Shown one piece after another: positions 30,679 to 43,933 of a stretch of DNA of 64,000 nucleotides; position 1 is the first letter of the stretch; each line of letters starts with the position of its first letter. Source of the DNA: Crambe crambe (lineage: Eukaryota; Porifera; Demospongiae; Poecilosclerida; Crambeidae). The position numbers were made by a program, and so were the translations under genes. The notes beneath the pieces are model-generated. The model did not search any database, had not been told where the DNA came from, and was given only the letters and a program-made list of their open reading frames with translations. The stretch lies in contig OZ004586.1 in NCBI GenBank assembly GCA_963924555.1, positions 3,244,501-3,308,500 of the forward strand, in the 5' to 3' direction.

Positions 30679-33600
30679 TTAAATGTTTTGAAAATTGGCA
30701 TAAGTATCAAATGAGTCCAAGAATATAAGTGTGGGATCAAATAAGGTCTTGTAATTTGCCTGTGCATAATGAGTGATTGCATCTCCATAAATAGCTAGCT
30801 ACTTAGTAGCTAGATCTTAATAACTCACCAGAGTAAGCACAGCCCCTGGTTTCTGGACACGGAAAGCTTTGACGACTTGGAAGACATCCACCACTCCCTC
30901 TGTCTTGCATCGATCAATGATGGTGGCCATGGCACAGAACATTCCACTCCTGGTCACTGTGTCACTATATCACACAACATTAACTATAATATAGCTGCAT
31001 ACTTTTGTATGACCATGGGCATTTATTCGTTTGTTTTTGTTTGTTTGAATGTTGTGGTGAGAACCACAAAGTCTTACCTCATAACCATGTGATATCCCTT
31101 ACCAATTTCTTTTGTGTGGTAAAGGTCATCATTTAGAAAGTGCATGGTTTATCAGTATCATGTGATTGGCTACCTGCAGTGTATGAATACAGGTTTATTT
31201 CCTGTCTTCCTTTGTATTTTGGAGAGCTCCTCCACGACATCCACCACACTCTTGAGGTTGGAACACACTCCATCTGGTCTCCAGCATGTGATGTGGAACT
31301 GAATCACTTGGTGGGTCTTTTTGGTCTAAATGTAAACACATGACATAGTAGATCAGATAACAGTGTATGTCGGCTCCAACTCTTTTTGAATTTTTTTCTT
31401 ATGCTGCCTAAAATGCCGAAATACTTGGTCAACTAACTTTTTTTCTTCAAAGTATTTTCACCAAAGTGCATCAAAATTACATTATAATGAAACTGATTTC
31501 TTAAAAAAATTGGAGATTCTGGATATATGCTAGACAACAACCTTATTTTGTAAGATGTCAAGTGTTCTGACAGTGAACCCACTGAACTCCTCCTGATTAA
31601 TCAGATTCACTATGAACTCCCCAAATTGAGCCACTTGTCCCTCCACTGGCCAGTACAGTCAACTACTCTCCTGTAAATAATTATTGTTTATCAACCATAC
31701 AGAGGGAGAATGTATAAAGGTAATGTACTTTTGTTGCATGTATGTGAATACTGTTTACTATAGCTACTTGTGTTGAGTCTCAATCATGTACCTCATACAC
31801 AGAGACTGGGTATGAGGTTATAATACACTGCATGAACTTTGATACATGCATACATGTATATACTGATAGCAATGGGCATGGCTATTATACATAATAATAA
31901 TTATAGACTACTCTCCACAAAAATTTCATAAAATTGCTGTAGAAAAGAAAAGCAAACGGTTTTACCAGAGCCATGGACTACCAGTTATATATACACACCA
32001 TTCCATTTTCGATAAGGTCAGACAACATGATGACTGCTCCACACTTCCTATCATAGATGACTTTCCACATGTTTCTGACAGTGGAGGACATTGGACCCTC
32101 TGCTATGATCTTTTGCTTATAAGCCTGCATACATACATACAATATAAGAGGATCAAAAGTTCATGTCCGTACAAGTGATCTTAGCAGTTATATAACCAAA
32201 AAATTTTATCCAGTTCTTTTCTCACTGCAACCCTGAGATGGTATTGGAATATCTATAAAGAAATCTATGGATATTTATGTGCCATATTGTATAGTGGTGT
32301 TTATAATTCATCATAGCTAGAAGAAACATGTAACTCTTAGAAAAATCCTTACGCACTACAGATGCTTTTTGCCATTGTTATCAAAATTACAGTTTCCAGG
32401 ACTCAAACAGTCCATAAATCCATGAAGCACTTCAACTAAAAGTCACTGGCCCCCAAAACATCATAGAATTTGTACATGAATGCTTATACCTGCAGTGTAC
32501 TAGCATGGGGCCTCTTCTGCTCTTGTGCTGTGAGAGGATCCTGCGATGAAAGGACGACATTGAAGTGGCATATTCAGGTACTCCATGGTCAGGCCAGGAC
32601 GTGAAGTGAAACTGCTTCAGTTTCCAAGGACAGTTTGCAGAACTGCCTTCTAACTGTTATATGCATGAGAGAGAGAGAGATTTACTCAAGGACTAGTATA
32701 CGTGGCTACAGAATGTATCGATATGTGTAGCGTATATATAGCTTTCTCACAGTAACTTGCAGTGTCCTGATGATATAGTCAGCAAACATCTGGTATTCTA
32801 CCAGGGTGACCTCGAAGGGACCATAATCCTTGCTTCCACTGTCTGGCCAATACTGCTCACATTTGATTTTGTTGCCTTCTTTGACATTGGTTACCATGAG
32901 ACAATAGTTGGGGGTCTCTCCTGCCAAATTAGTCGCCAAAAGTCGACAAGCATGCAATTTTTAGGACCTTCACAATGTGAGCTTTTATGATTTCACTCTT
33001 ACAGTAAAACTTAATCCATATGGGCAATACCTTGTGTTGCAATGAACTTTGATGACTATGAGTATCCCTAATGAAATACATGTATTGATGAATTCGTACT
33101 TATTATAATGATTTGCTTACTTCAACATAACATGCATTGATGAATTCTCCCTGGCAACCATCAAATCCTGGAATAGCATTGAGCACTATGCGATTATGAT
33201 CATCTACAGGAAACAAGTAGTAAAATACAATATACACTGTACAGAAATATTATTGTAACTCACACACAGTGATGTTTGCAAATCGATTTAACTTTTTGTT
33301 TTCCTTGAGCAATCCAATTGTTTTAGGATGCTCATCACCACTGTCAAGACACTATCATGGACACATTGATATTCAGTAATTACAACTCATGCTGTAAAAT
33401 AAGTGATTACCTCATACTGATTCCTGAATCCGGGAGTGATTCACTGCCACATACTCTCCAAAGTCTGTCACTGGAATAGGCATCAATTTGATTGTCTCCT
33501 TTTGAACAGGATCAACTTCCTCATTATCTGGCCTCACGGTAAGTTTTACTTCTCTTTCAGCTACACCACTTGGGTTCCTGGCCTGTAACTTGTAGACTCC

Positions 33601-35794
33601 ACTGTGTTTGAGCTCAGCAGACACTATGGAGAGAACACCACTTGGTTGGATCTCCACTGCATAGTAAGATTTCAGTTCGATCCCTTCATGGTACAAGGTG
33701 AGGATAGGCTCAGGATTCCCACTCACTGCAGCCTTAAACATTACACTTTCACCTTCAGCCAGATGTTTATTAGAAGGAAAGTCCAGGATCATAGGTCCTG
33801 CAATTTTACGTACAAACATGGAATGAAGAAGTATAATATAAGGTAGTGGCTTAATGTATAGGAATGACATTGTCTTTTAACAAACCTGTACATTCCTCCA
33901 TCATAATAATTGAATCAGGTGGTTTTTATTATCATCTTCTCCATTCTTTTTTCTATAATTATAAAGTACAGCCATAATAATACGTAATTATACTGCACAT
34001 GTATGACAATAATAATACACCTTTTATTCAGCCAGAATCCAAGCAAAACACCAAACACAACCAAAAGAAAACCGATAATAATTATGATAATTCCTCCAAT
34101 TATTGGTCCAATTCGTGGCAGTGGAGTAGCTATAGGATTATATATGTATGAGACAAATAAATTATGTAACTCATCACTTCATAACAATGGTTATTGTATT
34201 GTCGTACATGCCATTGTAGCGTTGGCCTTGGATACTTGAGTAGGTATTGTAGTTGTATTTGTAGTTGCAATTGACATAGTAGTAGGAAGTATCACTGATC
34301 TTACTGCTGATCTTTCCCCCATAATAACTTCTCCATTTCTTTCAGCTGTAGCAGCTACCTGAAACTGGTAGTCTGTGATTCTCAATTTGGTTAAATTTCC
34401 AATCTCAACTGAGGTCAGAGAGCTGGGAGCAATGATGGATTCATTGACCTCTGCCTCATTATCCTCTGTCACATTAAGAAAGTAGTAAACTGTGTAGCTT
34501 GTAATCATAGGGTTGTTAATACTGTCCCAGGAAACTCTGACTGAGGAATCAGACACAGACTCCACTTGTACATTAATCACCTTGGCTATCGAAAGAAATA
34601 AAATATCAATAAGATAGTGATGATTAAATAGGATGATTGATTCACCTGGTGCTGCAAAGGTAGTCTGATCAGGCAAATTAGCAGGTTCTCCTTGGCCTAT
34701 TCTTGTGTAAGCAGTGACTGTAATAGCAGAGACTCTAGCTTATGGAGTCAATGATGGGATAGTGAATGTAGTGCTCAAGTCTGAAGTATTGACTCTGATA
34801 GTATTGTCACCATCGACTGTGTAAGTGACTTCATAACTGATGATGACTCCATTAGGTTCTTGAGGAGGACTCCAAGTGAGTACAATTAAAGTGAACTTAG
34901 GAGTACCAGTGAGGTTAGACACAGGACCAGGAGCTATATGTATAATTATTAGTCCATGAAGTAATTATAGTATGGCTTGGTATGATTACTTTCTTCTTCT
35001 GTATGAATGCTGGTCATATTAGAAAAGGGTCCAGTGCCATTGTCATTGACTCCAGCAATTCTGAAGGTGTAGTTTGTGTAAGGAGTGAGTCCACTAGCTA
35101 TGAAGGTCCTATTCACCACCACACCAGGGATCAGAGCCCCTCTCACTTCTTGGAATTCCACTGTGTAATTAGTGATTGGACCATTGCGTTCAATACATTT
35201 GATTTGTTTCCAGGAGACACTGACACTTCTAGAGGTGGTAAAGGTAGTGTTTATGCTGCGTGGAGAAGCAGAAGGTGCTGCAGCAGAACAAACCATTGAC
35301 ATTAATTATTATCAGCAGTAATAAGCTATGTAATGTCATCATATGGTCATACCAGCTGCCTTTGTAGTGAACTCTCCAGTTGGTGTCAGAGTAGCATTAA
35401 ATCCACTTGGTAATGTAACAGTAATGGTTACATTATAAATACTGAATTCATGTAGGTTTGTGAACTCCACTGTGGAAATACCCTTGGTCATCTTGGATTT
35501 GTAATCCTCAATTACTTGACACAACTTCCTTGTACCAGTTATTCGTCTCAGTTCTACTCTATACTCATCCATTGGGAAACTGAATGGAGGCTGGGTCCAG
35601 GATAGGGTCACAGATGTGGCAGTTAGTGATGAGAAAGTGATATTTATTGGCCTGCTGAAATCTGATAGAACACTCATTAGTTACTGATTGTACATAATAA
35701 GTTACATTTCCTCACCTCTTACAGTGCCACTCACAGGTCCTACTACTAGAGTGGACACAATTCCAAGAGTTAGAAGAAGTACACAATTCAACAT
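30679..35794 (-). pseudogene. U5: decayed and mosaic receptor tyrosine phosphatase unit
   Basis: The first exon (35794-35716) is a fusion: [16 protein letters not shown] from the signal peptide runs in frame into [10 protein letters not shown], the last strand of FN3-1. A deletion removed intron 1 and nearly all of FN3-1. FN3-2 to FN3-5 follow (35664-35357, 35283-35000, 34938-34650, 34590-34210), then TM (34140-34020), juxtamembrane and Ig (33799-33410). Lesions: TAA at 34742-34740 in FN3-4; a juxtamembrane frameshift near 33925; core Ig Trp changed to Leu (LTLYHEG); an 11-base loss near 33431; a 2-base insertion near 32899; a deletion at about 32240 that removes the D1 active-site exon through the first D2 exon; TGA at 31661-31659 in D2. 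The 5' half is U4-like and the 3' half U3-like. Non-functional as a phosphatase. Confidence 0.85.
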
Positions 35795-35819
35795 GATAAT
35801 CAATATTGCTAGCTAGCTA

Positions 35820-35930
35820 CTGTAAGCTCACTGCTGCTGTTTAGCTACCACACTTCACATAGCTCTATAGCTACTACGAACATTAAATTCCAACAATGTA
35901 GCAAAACAATTTATAAAGTTACTGATGAAT
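35820..35930 (-). promoter_or_regulatory. Degraded copy of the conserved upstream block (U5)
   Basis: Retains TGTAAGCTCACTG, TAGCTACCACACTTCA and AATTCCAACAA but has lost the ACAAACATCCATTTA word found upstream of U2, U3, U4 and U6. The spacer beyond it (to 36157) is class I, with CATGCATGCAGTGTCCATCA. Confidence 0.35.
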
Positions 35931-36157
35931 AAAACATATGACAGTGCATGCATGCAGTGTCCATCAATTATGTCTTGTGTATATGCATATCTTTTTATAG
36001 CTAGAAGTTTAGTATAATTTTCATGGAAGCTCATTTGAGTACATGCATGTGTGTATAATACACGATACCACGAATACTGTGCCAATGCGTACACAAAAAT
36101 ATAACTAGTATGCATAGCTACAATGCAAAGAGTAGCTGTATAGCTACATAGCTAACT

Positions 36158-36680
36158 TTAAATGTTTTGAAAATTGGGAATCCAAGAATTTAAGTGTGGC
36201 ATCAAATAAGGTCTTGTAATTTTCCTGCACATATTATGAATCTTTTAGCTAGCTAATAACTCACAAGATAGCTCCTGGTTTCAGCACACAGAGAGCTTTG
36301 ACCACTGGAAGACATCCACCACTCCCTCTGTCTTGCATGGCTATGGTACAGAACACCCCACTCCTGGTCACTGTATCACTATAATTGTAGTCATAGTCGG
36401 AACACATTAATTTAGCTAGCTTTTGTATGAATATATTGATCATTGGAGTTTGTTTTTGTTATTAATTTTGTGAATGTTGTGATCAAAATGAGGAATTACC
36501 TCATAACCATTTGATATCCCTTACCAATTTCTTTTGTGTGGTAAAGGTCTTCAGTGCATGGATTGTCAGTGTCATGTGATGGGCTACCTACAGTGTATGA
36601 ATACAGGTTCTTCCTCTGGATTTTAGAGAGCTCCTCCACAACATCCACCACACTAGGTCAGAGCACACTCTCTAGCATGT
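36158..36680 (-). pseudogene. D2 phosphatase-domain relic, copy 2
   Basis: Same three terminal D2 exons and the same truncation point (AGCATG then TCCATAATAG) as 28016-28960, with more internal losses: DSFDTYANF is partly deleted in the last exon, GATCGGTCAATG-type sequence is missing from the SDTV exon, and the WPD-equivalent exon has lost about 20 bases in two places. Not functional. Confidence 0.75.
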
Positions 36681-37342
36681 CCATAATAGCTACAATTATA
36701 GCTATTAATTAATTGGATTCTTGGCTATTTATAACTATAGCTATGCACTTTAGTTCCTGACTATAATTGTCAGATTAGGCACTTAGATAAATAAAATCAT
36801 TACAGTAGTCAGAGTGTTGTAAATTTGACCAACCTTTCATAGCTAACATAATCATCATAGCTACTGTATGTAATTTTTAAAATGTCATGGAAAAATTAAT
36901 GGCATTATAATTATGACTTGCTCTAATAATCAATCAATTTGGGACTATATCATATCCTAATCAGCTATATCATATCATGTGAGAAGAACTATATTAGCTA
37001 TAGCTATCACTCTTTGAATACTTTTTTGCATTTCTTTCAGATCCACACTGAATAGAGTCACGTACATAGCTAGCTATGTCTTTCACAGCAGTGCTCCAAG
37101 TTTGCATAACAGTGATTTTTAGAACGTTACTTACTTATCAACATATCCAGTAGCTAAACGATACAGTTTGCAAGAACTAAATAGCATTGATATAATAACT
37201 CATACAATGGGAAATCACTTTTAATTTCAACGTACGTATACACGTACAGCTCATATGTAGTTAGTTTCTTAGATTAGGGAGTGAAACTGTAGTATGATCA
37301 TTAGTGGCTATAGCTATAGCTAGTAGTATACTAATAGTAGTC
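36681..37342 (+). promoter_or_regulatory. Upstream region of the GABA-B-like receptor gene
   Basis: No coding exon is visible. The part 37015-37240 is almost identical to 29275-29500. The rest matches 28970-29275 and 29500-29610 with indels. This is the likely place for the receptor's promoter and 5' UTR. No clear TATA box or known binding site could be assigned by eye. Confidence 0.4.
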
Positions 37343-40300
37343 ATGAAAATGTCTACCAGTTATGTTCTCTCAATTGCAGCTACAGTCCTCAGCTTCAAAG
37401 CAATCAGTTTAATAAATCAGTGCTCTTCACAAGAAACTCCCAATGGCTACATCTATCCTCAGTCAGCACAGCCTGGTACAAAGTCCCTGTATTTTGGTCT
37501 GATGATGTCTTTTGGAGGGAGTCAGAAGAGCTCGGGTGCTATTCCAGGAGTCCAAGTAGCACTGGACATCATCAATAATAAGTCCAGAAGTGACATCCTC
37601 AGCAATTACACACTCCACTACACCCTCTATGACTCACAGGTAAATTAGCTACATACAAGGAATTGCATGCAATCACCACATATAACTAGCTAGTTGGCTG
37701 CAAGTTTCTTGTCATTTAGAAAAGTGTAGCTACATTCTAAGAATTAATAAGCCTCTCATTCAGTAGTACACTATAATTATGTACATAATGTACAGTAGCT
37801 ATAGCTATACATGTATATACGTATTGAATGTGTAGAGAGAACTTGGCGATATCCCCTTCGATGTAGTTTGTTGGTAGGGTAGGTTCCACAAAGAAATCAA
37901 GTTCAAGTCTGATACCTGCTAGCTACACTTGAATGTACAATCGTGATCTAATGTACATGTATGTAATTATAATGCTGATTGACTTAATTTCATTTGCAGT
38001 GTAACCGGACAAATGCCTTGGATGGTCTATTTTCTTTCATCATTGGCCCACAGTCTTTGAACTATCTTGCTCTGATGGGATCAGGATGCTCACTGGCTAC
38101 ACAATCTACAGCAGAAATAATCCACTACTACAATAAACCACAAGTATGTATGACATTACATGCATGGCTAACATGTCCCTGTATTATATGAAGCCAAGAA
38201 GTAGTTATGCCTGCATGGTAGCTACCCTATAGCTATACAGAATCCATAAGTCACATACACATAACTTTAGAGAACCCCTTGAAGTAGACACCCTGAAATA
38301 GGCTTAGTTAGATTATGCCAGCATAATTTTGTGAATAATTGGGACTTCCTGGAATCAAGCATAATGCCAGAATAATGGGACATATTGTGAGTATAATGAG
38401 AACCCTGAAAACAAAGACTTCACTCTCTACTGCCTGAGGTGGTTTCTTGCTCTATCCACTGTGACAGTGCCTAGCTACCTACCTAAGACCTGAGTCATGA
38501 TCGAGTAATTTTCTCACATAAGACAACAGCTACATGCAGCTGTTGGTTTATGGCAATGGATACTTCTAGCTCTCTACTGGTGGACTGGGCAAGCATAATC
38601 ATTAGCTTATTTGATGAGGGAATAATTGAAGCAATTGAGGGAATGAAAAAAACCTCGAGCTCCAGATATAACGATAATAGACCATCCTTCAAAATAATAA
38701 TGTATGAGGATAATAATTACTGGTTTGATTTGTACAACAGTTTTCAATCCTCAAACATGTCTGTATTATGCACCATATGTATACTGTTTAGATATCATGT
38801 GTGTCATCTGCGGATGAACTGAGCGACAGAATAAGGTTGAGGAACTACTACCAACTGCTTCCTTCTGAAGGAGACATAGCCCCCATGTTTCTCAGCATCA
38901 TACAACAGTACAAATGGAGGAGAGTTGCTTTCATCGTACAAAATGAGCCTATCTTTGTTGCTGTGAGCTAAATAGCTTATCATTGAAATATTGTTAAGCT
39001 GATGGTTTATTATAATTCAGGCCAGGGGGATATAAGTTAGTGACAATGTGGTGTAAAGTACAGTACATAACATGCTGCTACAAATGTATGTACATACTTA
39101 CAGCTTCCTGAAGTTAAAAATAGAAACTGCTTCATGACGTATAATATATGCACTTTCTCAACAGATACCGCTGAGAGTGAGGCGATTACTGCAAAGAAGT
39201 AGACAGTCAGTGGAGACCAGTCAAAAGATATTTGAGACTGAGGATATTTTATTGCAGGATCTTGGGCAAAACCCATTTGTAAGTGTGAATTAGCATTCTC
39301 TGTAAACAATAGTTATGTAGCACTGCTACCTACGTATGTAGTAATACAATACACTTGCATTAGCCCAGGAAATGACAGTTTACAAGTGCTCAGCTATTGG
39401 TCAGCAATAGTGGCCATTATGCCTTATACTGTACCCAATTCAAAAATACTTTGATTAAGAAAAAGTGAGGTTATTTCTCTCTCAAAGGTTTTTTTTAGGA
39501 TTGTACACATCATATTCATAGCAGGATGAAACAATATATTTTTTTATTAGGAACAAGGCTATAGAATATTTATCCTTGCTATGTCTTCAAAACCTGCCAG
39601 ACAGATAATTTGTAAGGTGAGCTAGCAAAGTGCAATCATTTAACTGTCTAATTAATGATACACATAATTGAAATTGCATTGAAGTTATTCTTCATTGTAT
39701 TCATTGTTAGGCTTACCTGCTGAACATGATGTACCCAAAGTATATCTTCCTGACATATGGGACATATGAATCTCGTTGGTGGGTTCCTCCTGACGATGAA
39801 GATATCCACCATGAATGCACCCCAGCGGGTAGAGCACAAGTACTCCAACGCTCCCTTGCAGCCAAACATTTCGAGTTTCTTAATCAGAATGATGCCAACT
39901 ACTTGACACAGAAGACTAATACAACCATAGTATGTAGTTGCAACCTTTATTAGTAACATAATAATAGCTAATTATGTTAGGTGACATATACGTACGTATA
40001 TCATGGAACAATGTAGCTTTTATAGCTTCATAGCTCATTTTATAGCTTCATAGCTCATTAGGTATATGAGTCAGTGTTATGTTTATAGTCCTATTATAAC
40101 AAAATCAAGTTTGCATGAATTGAAGAGTCATAGCTACGAAGCTAAATGTTATTGCATGTACATAAAGGGTCTGAGAACAAGGCTGGTCTTGTTACACATA
40201 CAATGCATAGTGATGTATAAAACATAATCTCTCTTGGGATTTCCTTTGTCCTTTATTATGTTCTTCCATTCTGCAGACTCGAAGGGAATTCCTCAGGTAC

Positions 40301-43300
40301 TATCAAGAGAAGTTGGAGAGACCTCCATTTTACTTCACCAGTGATGAGTATTCTCAGTATTGCTATGATGCCACATGGACTTTAGTCATGGCAATCAATA
40401 AAACCTTATCAGGTAAGCAGATATGTACCTCTAACTCAGCCACAGCCATGTAGTATTAATAATCACCAACAGAACATGAAGTACTACGTATAGAGCAGGT
40501 TTTGTTGTTGTTTTTTGAATTATGAATCATAGATATGCTCTTTCAAAACAACAGGGGGTTAATGATTCTTTATTCTACACATCTAGAGAATGAGAGTGCA
40601 ATTGAGTCAGGAGCAATAAGTCATTTAAACTCCACTGGCTTTAATGGCATATCTGTAAGTGTGTACACATAATGCAGTACATTTTCCCTGAAATACTATA
40701 TCTTATGTACAACGTACTTAGGGTAATGTCAATTTTGCTAGCAATGGCATCAGGACCCTGAATAGTCCCAAAATCATACAGTACCGGTTAGATCCAGGAG
40801 TGATGAACAGCTCTCTGGAAGAACAGTTACAAGTGGTTGACATAGCAACAGTGAGATGCTCAGGTGATAGAGAAGTGTGTTCACTTAGTTATCTGAATGG
40901 AGAAAGCAATTCAACGATTTGGCCAGGTGAGGGGGTAACTTGCATACAGTATGTAGGTATACCCAAATCCCTATATCTTCCAGAGTTCATATTTTCACTA
41001 CCATAGATACAGTGTATACAGTGTACTGCTAGAATTTATTTTAATGGTACAAATCTTCTTCTTTTTTTTTTCAATACTACATACACAAAGATAAATTCGG
41101 AGTACCATATGATGGAGTGCCTAAGATGAAGCTCGTGACTATTCATACTGCCCTATCAGTTATATTCATCACACTATCAATCATTGGCATAGCTTTCACC
41201 ATCGTGTGCTTGGTAGTAAACTTCATTTTCAGGAAAAAAACGTAAGCTAAGCATTGATGAAAAAAATTGTTTAAATTAGCTACTCTATGTAGCTGTTTAT
41301 CAATAATAATTATCTTTCTGAGAAGGAGGGAATCAACACCCAGCTATGTAGAAAAGGAATGACTGTGACAGCTACTGGATATAGTGATCCCTTATGCATC
41401 CTACATACGTATGCATGAGAAGAGTAATTTGATTGCTTGAGAGGGGGGATATGTACGTACAGCTCCCCCCACTGCCTATTAATATACATACGTAATTATT
41501 GACCATATTCAGCTCCTTTGTTATCCTCTCCCCTCTACTGCTTCTCTTATGCCCATGGGCCCCTCTTCCCTAACCATCCACAGCCTCTCATATTTCATTG
41601 CTACAGGGTCATTCGTCTCACCAGCCCTAACTTGAACTACTTGATAGGTTTTGGAGTGATATGTGTGTACATTGGCATCATCATACTTGTTTCACCCACT
41701 ACTAACTCATTTATTTTTGGTCGTCTCTGCATCGTGAGTGATTTGTAATGGATAGGCTGCCCTAATACATGACTGTGTAAAACTTAAAGATCAAGTGGAA
41801 TTTTAATGAAAGAAGCATCATCAGTCATTAATTAATCTTTACTGGACCTCTAAGAAGGACAAAATCAGTGGTCCATATCAATTGCTGTTGTTTACATAAT
41901 AATTTTATTAGTTGTTATCATCATTGTTATTAGTTTGCTAATCAATTGGTAATTTAGCGTAACTATAATCTCTACAGACATTTATGATCTTCATATCAAT
42001 TGGATATACTACAGCATTTGCTAGCATTTTAGTCAAGTTGGGAAGAGTCTACCTCATCTTTAGGCAAGTACATGTACTGCACAATGTAGATACCAGCAAG
42101 CTCTAAAAGAGTGTTTACACTTTTTACAATTTTTACATAATTATGTATACGTACCTAGTCTGGCATAGTGGCGACTAGTCTGGCATAGCAGCGACAAGGA
42201 TCGCTGCTACGCCAGACTAAGTGGCGACCCGGTAGAAGTACCAGTGCCAATCACGTTTATACAATCATGATTAAGCACTGGCTCTGGCTGGAGCGGTCCT
42301 CAGCAGGATCCTGTCTCAATGCATAGGATAACATGCTTAGGGTCCAGCTAGTGCAGATTGACTCTAGGCAGTGTTGGCGCTACATCTCCTTGCAGTTGGC
42401 CACCTAATGACATTTTTAATGACCATGGAGTTAAAATATCAATATCTATCTTAGGAATGCACCATACAGTATCAATAATGCTAGTGTACTGTACGTATTA
42501 TGGCTTATAGGTATTCCCACAAGAAGATAGTGATTAAGGATTGGTACTTGATTGTGCTCGTCCTAGGCATAAACTCTGTTAATTCAGTGATACTTCTCAT
42601 ATACATCATCTACGAGGGACTTAAAACTGGATATGATGTGACAATTGATCCAAGTACAGAGCAGCTATCAAGCATCGATGGGGTGAGATATCACTTTAGG
42701 GTACATAAATGAGGGTATTATGAACCAGTGAGGGAATCTCACTTTCTCACGTACGTAGCTCCCATTTGTATACATGTACTGTAGCTACCACGAAGCAATC
42801 TTTTTCAGAAAGAAGGTAGAAGTGTAAACATAGCTACATATTATTATACTTTATGTCACATTGTGAGGGGATTGGAGTTCCAGTGAATGTATCTTTACTA
42901 TAGCTACACATTTCCATCATTTTCCAGCCTTTAGCCAGAGAAACTCGATATTTTCATTTCTCCTGTTCTACGCAAAAGACAGCGCGCACTGTAGTGGTTG
43001 GTCTGATGACGGGCTACATCCTTCTGCTGGAGATAGTGGCCCTCTGGTTTGCATTCCAGATTCGTAAGGTCAAAGTGACGGGACTGAACGATGCCAAGTA
43101 TATCACTGTCATAGTGTACATTTCCAGCATTCTTGGAGTCATTGGAACAGTTTGTGTCTTTGTGATACGAGACTACATCAATATATTTCCACTCGTCTAT
43201 GGGTCGTGTGTATACATTGGGATATCAGTTCTATTGTGTCTCGTATTCATACCTAAGGTGATTATTTTGATAACTAGCTAATGAAGTTTACAAATTAGCA

Positions 43301-43933
43301 GAATGATAATGCATTAATTGTGGATTCCTTTCAAGTTAATCAATATGTATGAAGCCAGAATGTTTAGAATCAGATACATAATTTATCATCTCTGCTAGCT
43401 AAAAAAAAAATAGTGAGTTAAGCTGGTTAGCTATGTACAATATGTCTAGTCTGCATTAATTGAACTCCTGCTTGTCCTCTCCTTGGACCATGGATACATT
43501 CTCAACTGCCAGATCCGGAAGTTAGACAACTATGCTGTGTGGTTACAGTGTTTATATTACAAGCGGTATCTTTGATGTTGCCCATGCGCTGTAGTAGCTA
43601 TGAATAGCAACTTGTTTCTTGATTATTAAAAAGTTATATTTTAACACAGATGATTCTGTTATACAAGAACCCATCAGGAGAAGGGATTTTTTCAGCTCAT
43701 GAGGTCACCATTGCAGGAAATATTTTTGGTACTCAAGTAGGTGCCACCAAGTCAGAGGAGGTGAATGAGCTGAAGAGGAAGATTACTGAACTTGAAGAGG
43801 CTGTTGTTAAACTGAAGGTACACTGTAGGTAGTTTCTTCTATGGATAGCATATGCAACTAACCATGGTGTTTCAATCCTTTATAGAGAAAGAACTGCAAG
43901 GACAGTGTGATAGAAACTCATGGCAAAGAATAG
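37343..43933 (+). CDS. GABA-B-receptor-like class C GPCR, 16 exons
   Basis: Exons: 37343-37639, 38000-38143, 38792-38962, 39165-39278, 39551-39616, 39711-39929, 40277-40412, 40587-40654, 40722-40926, 41091-41241, 41607-41733, 41978-42063, 42511-42682, 42928-43257, 43650-43817, 43886-43933. They join in frame to 2502 bases (833 residues plus TAG). A leader (MKMSTSYVLSIAATVLSF) precedes a bilobed ligand-binding domain (FIIGPQSLNYLALMGSGCS; YYQLLPSEGDIAPMF; KWRRVAFIVQNE). Seven TM segments start at exon 10 (LVTIHTALSVIFITLSII). TM3 ends KLGRVYLIFR and the loop before TM7 has TGLNDAKYI, both as in GABA-B receptors. The C-terminus has a short coiled coil (EVNELKRKITELEEAVVKLK). There is no cysteine-rich linker, as usual for GABA-B types. 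It probably couples to G proteins at the cell surface; the ligand cannot be told. The intron after exon 12 starts with GC. Confidence 0.9.
42155..42232. repeat. Small palindromic repeat in GPCR intron 12
   Basis: AGTCTGGCATAGCAGCGA (42177-42194) and TCGCTGCTACGCCAGACT (42201-42218) are near-perfect inverted copies around six bases, with GTGGCGAC motifs outside them. In RNA this would be a strong hairpin. The higher G and C content than the surrounding intron suggests an inserted element. Confidence 0.6.
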
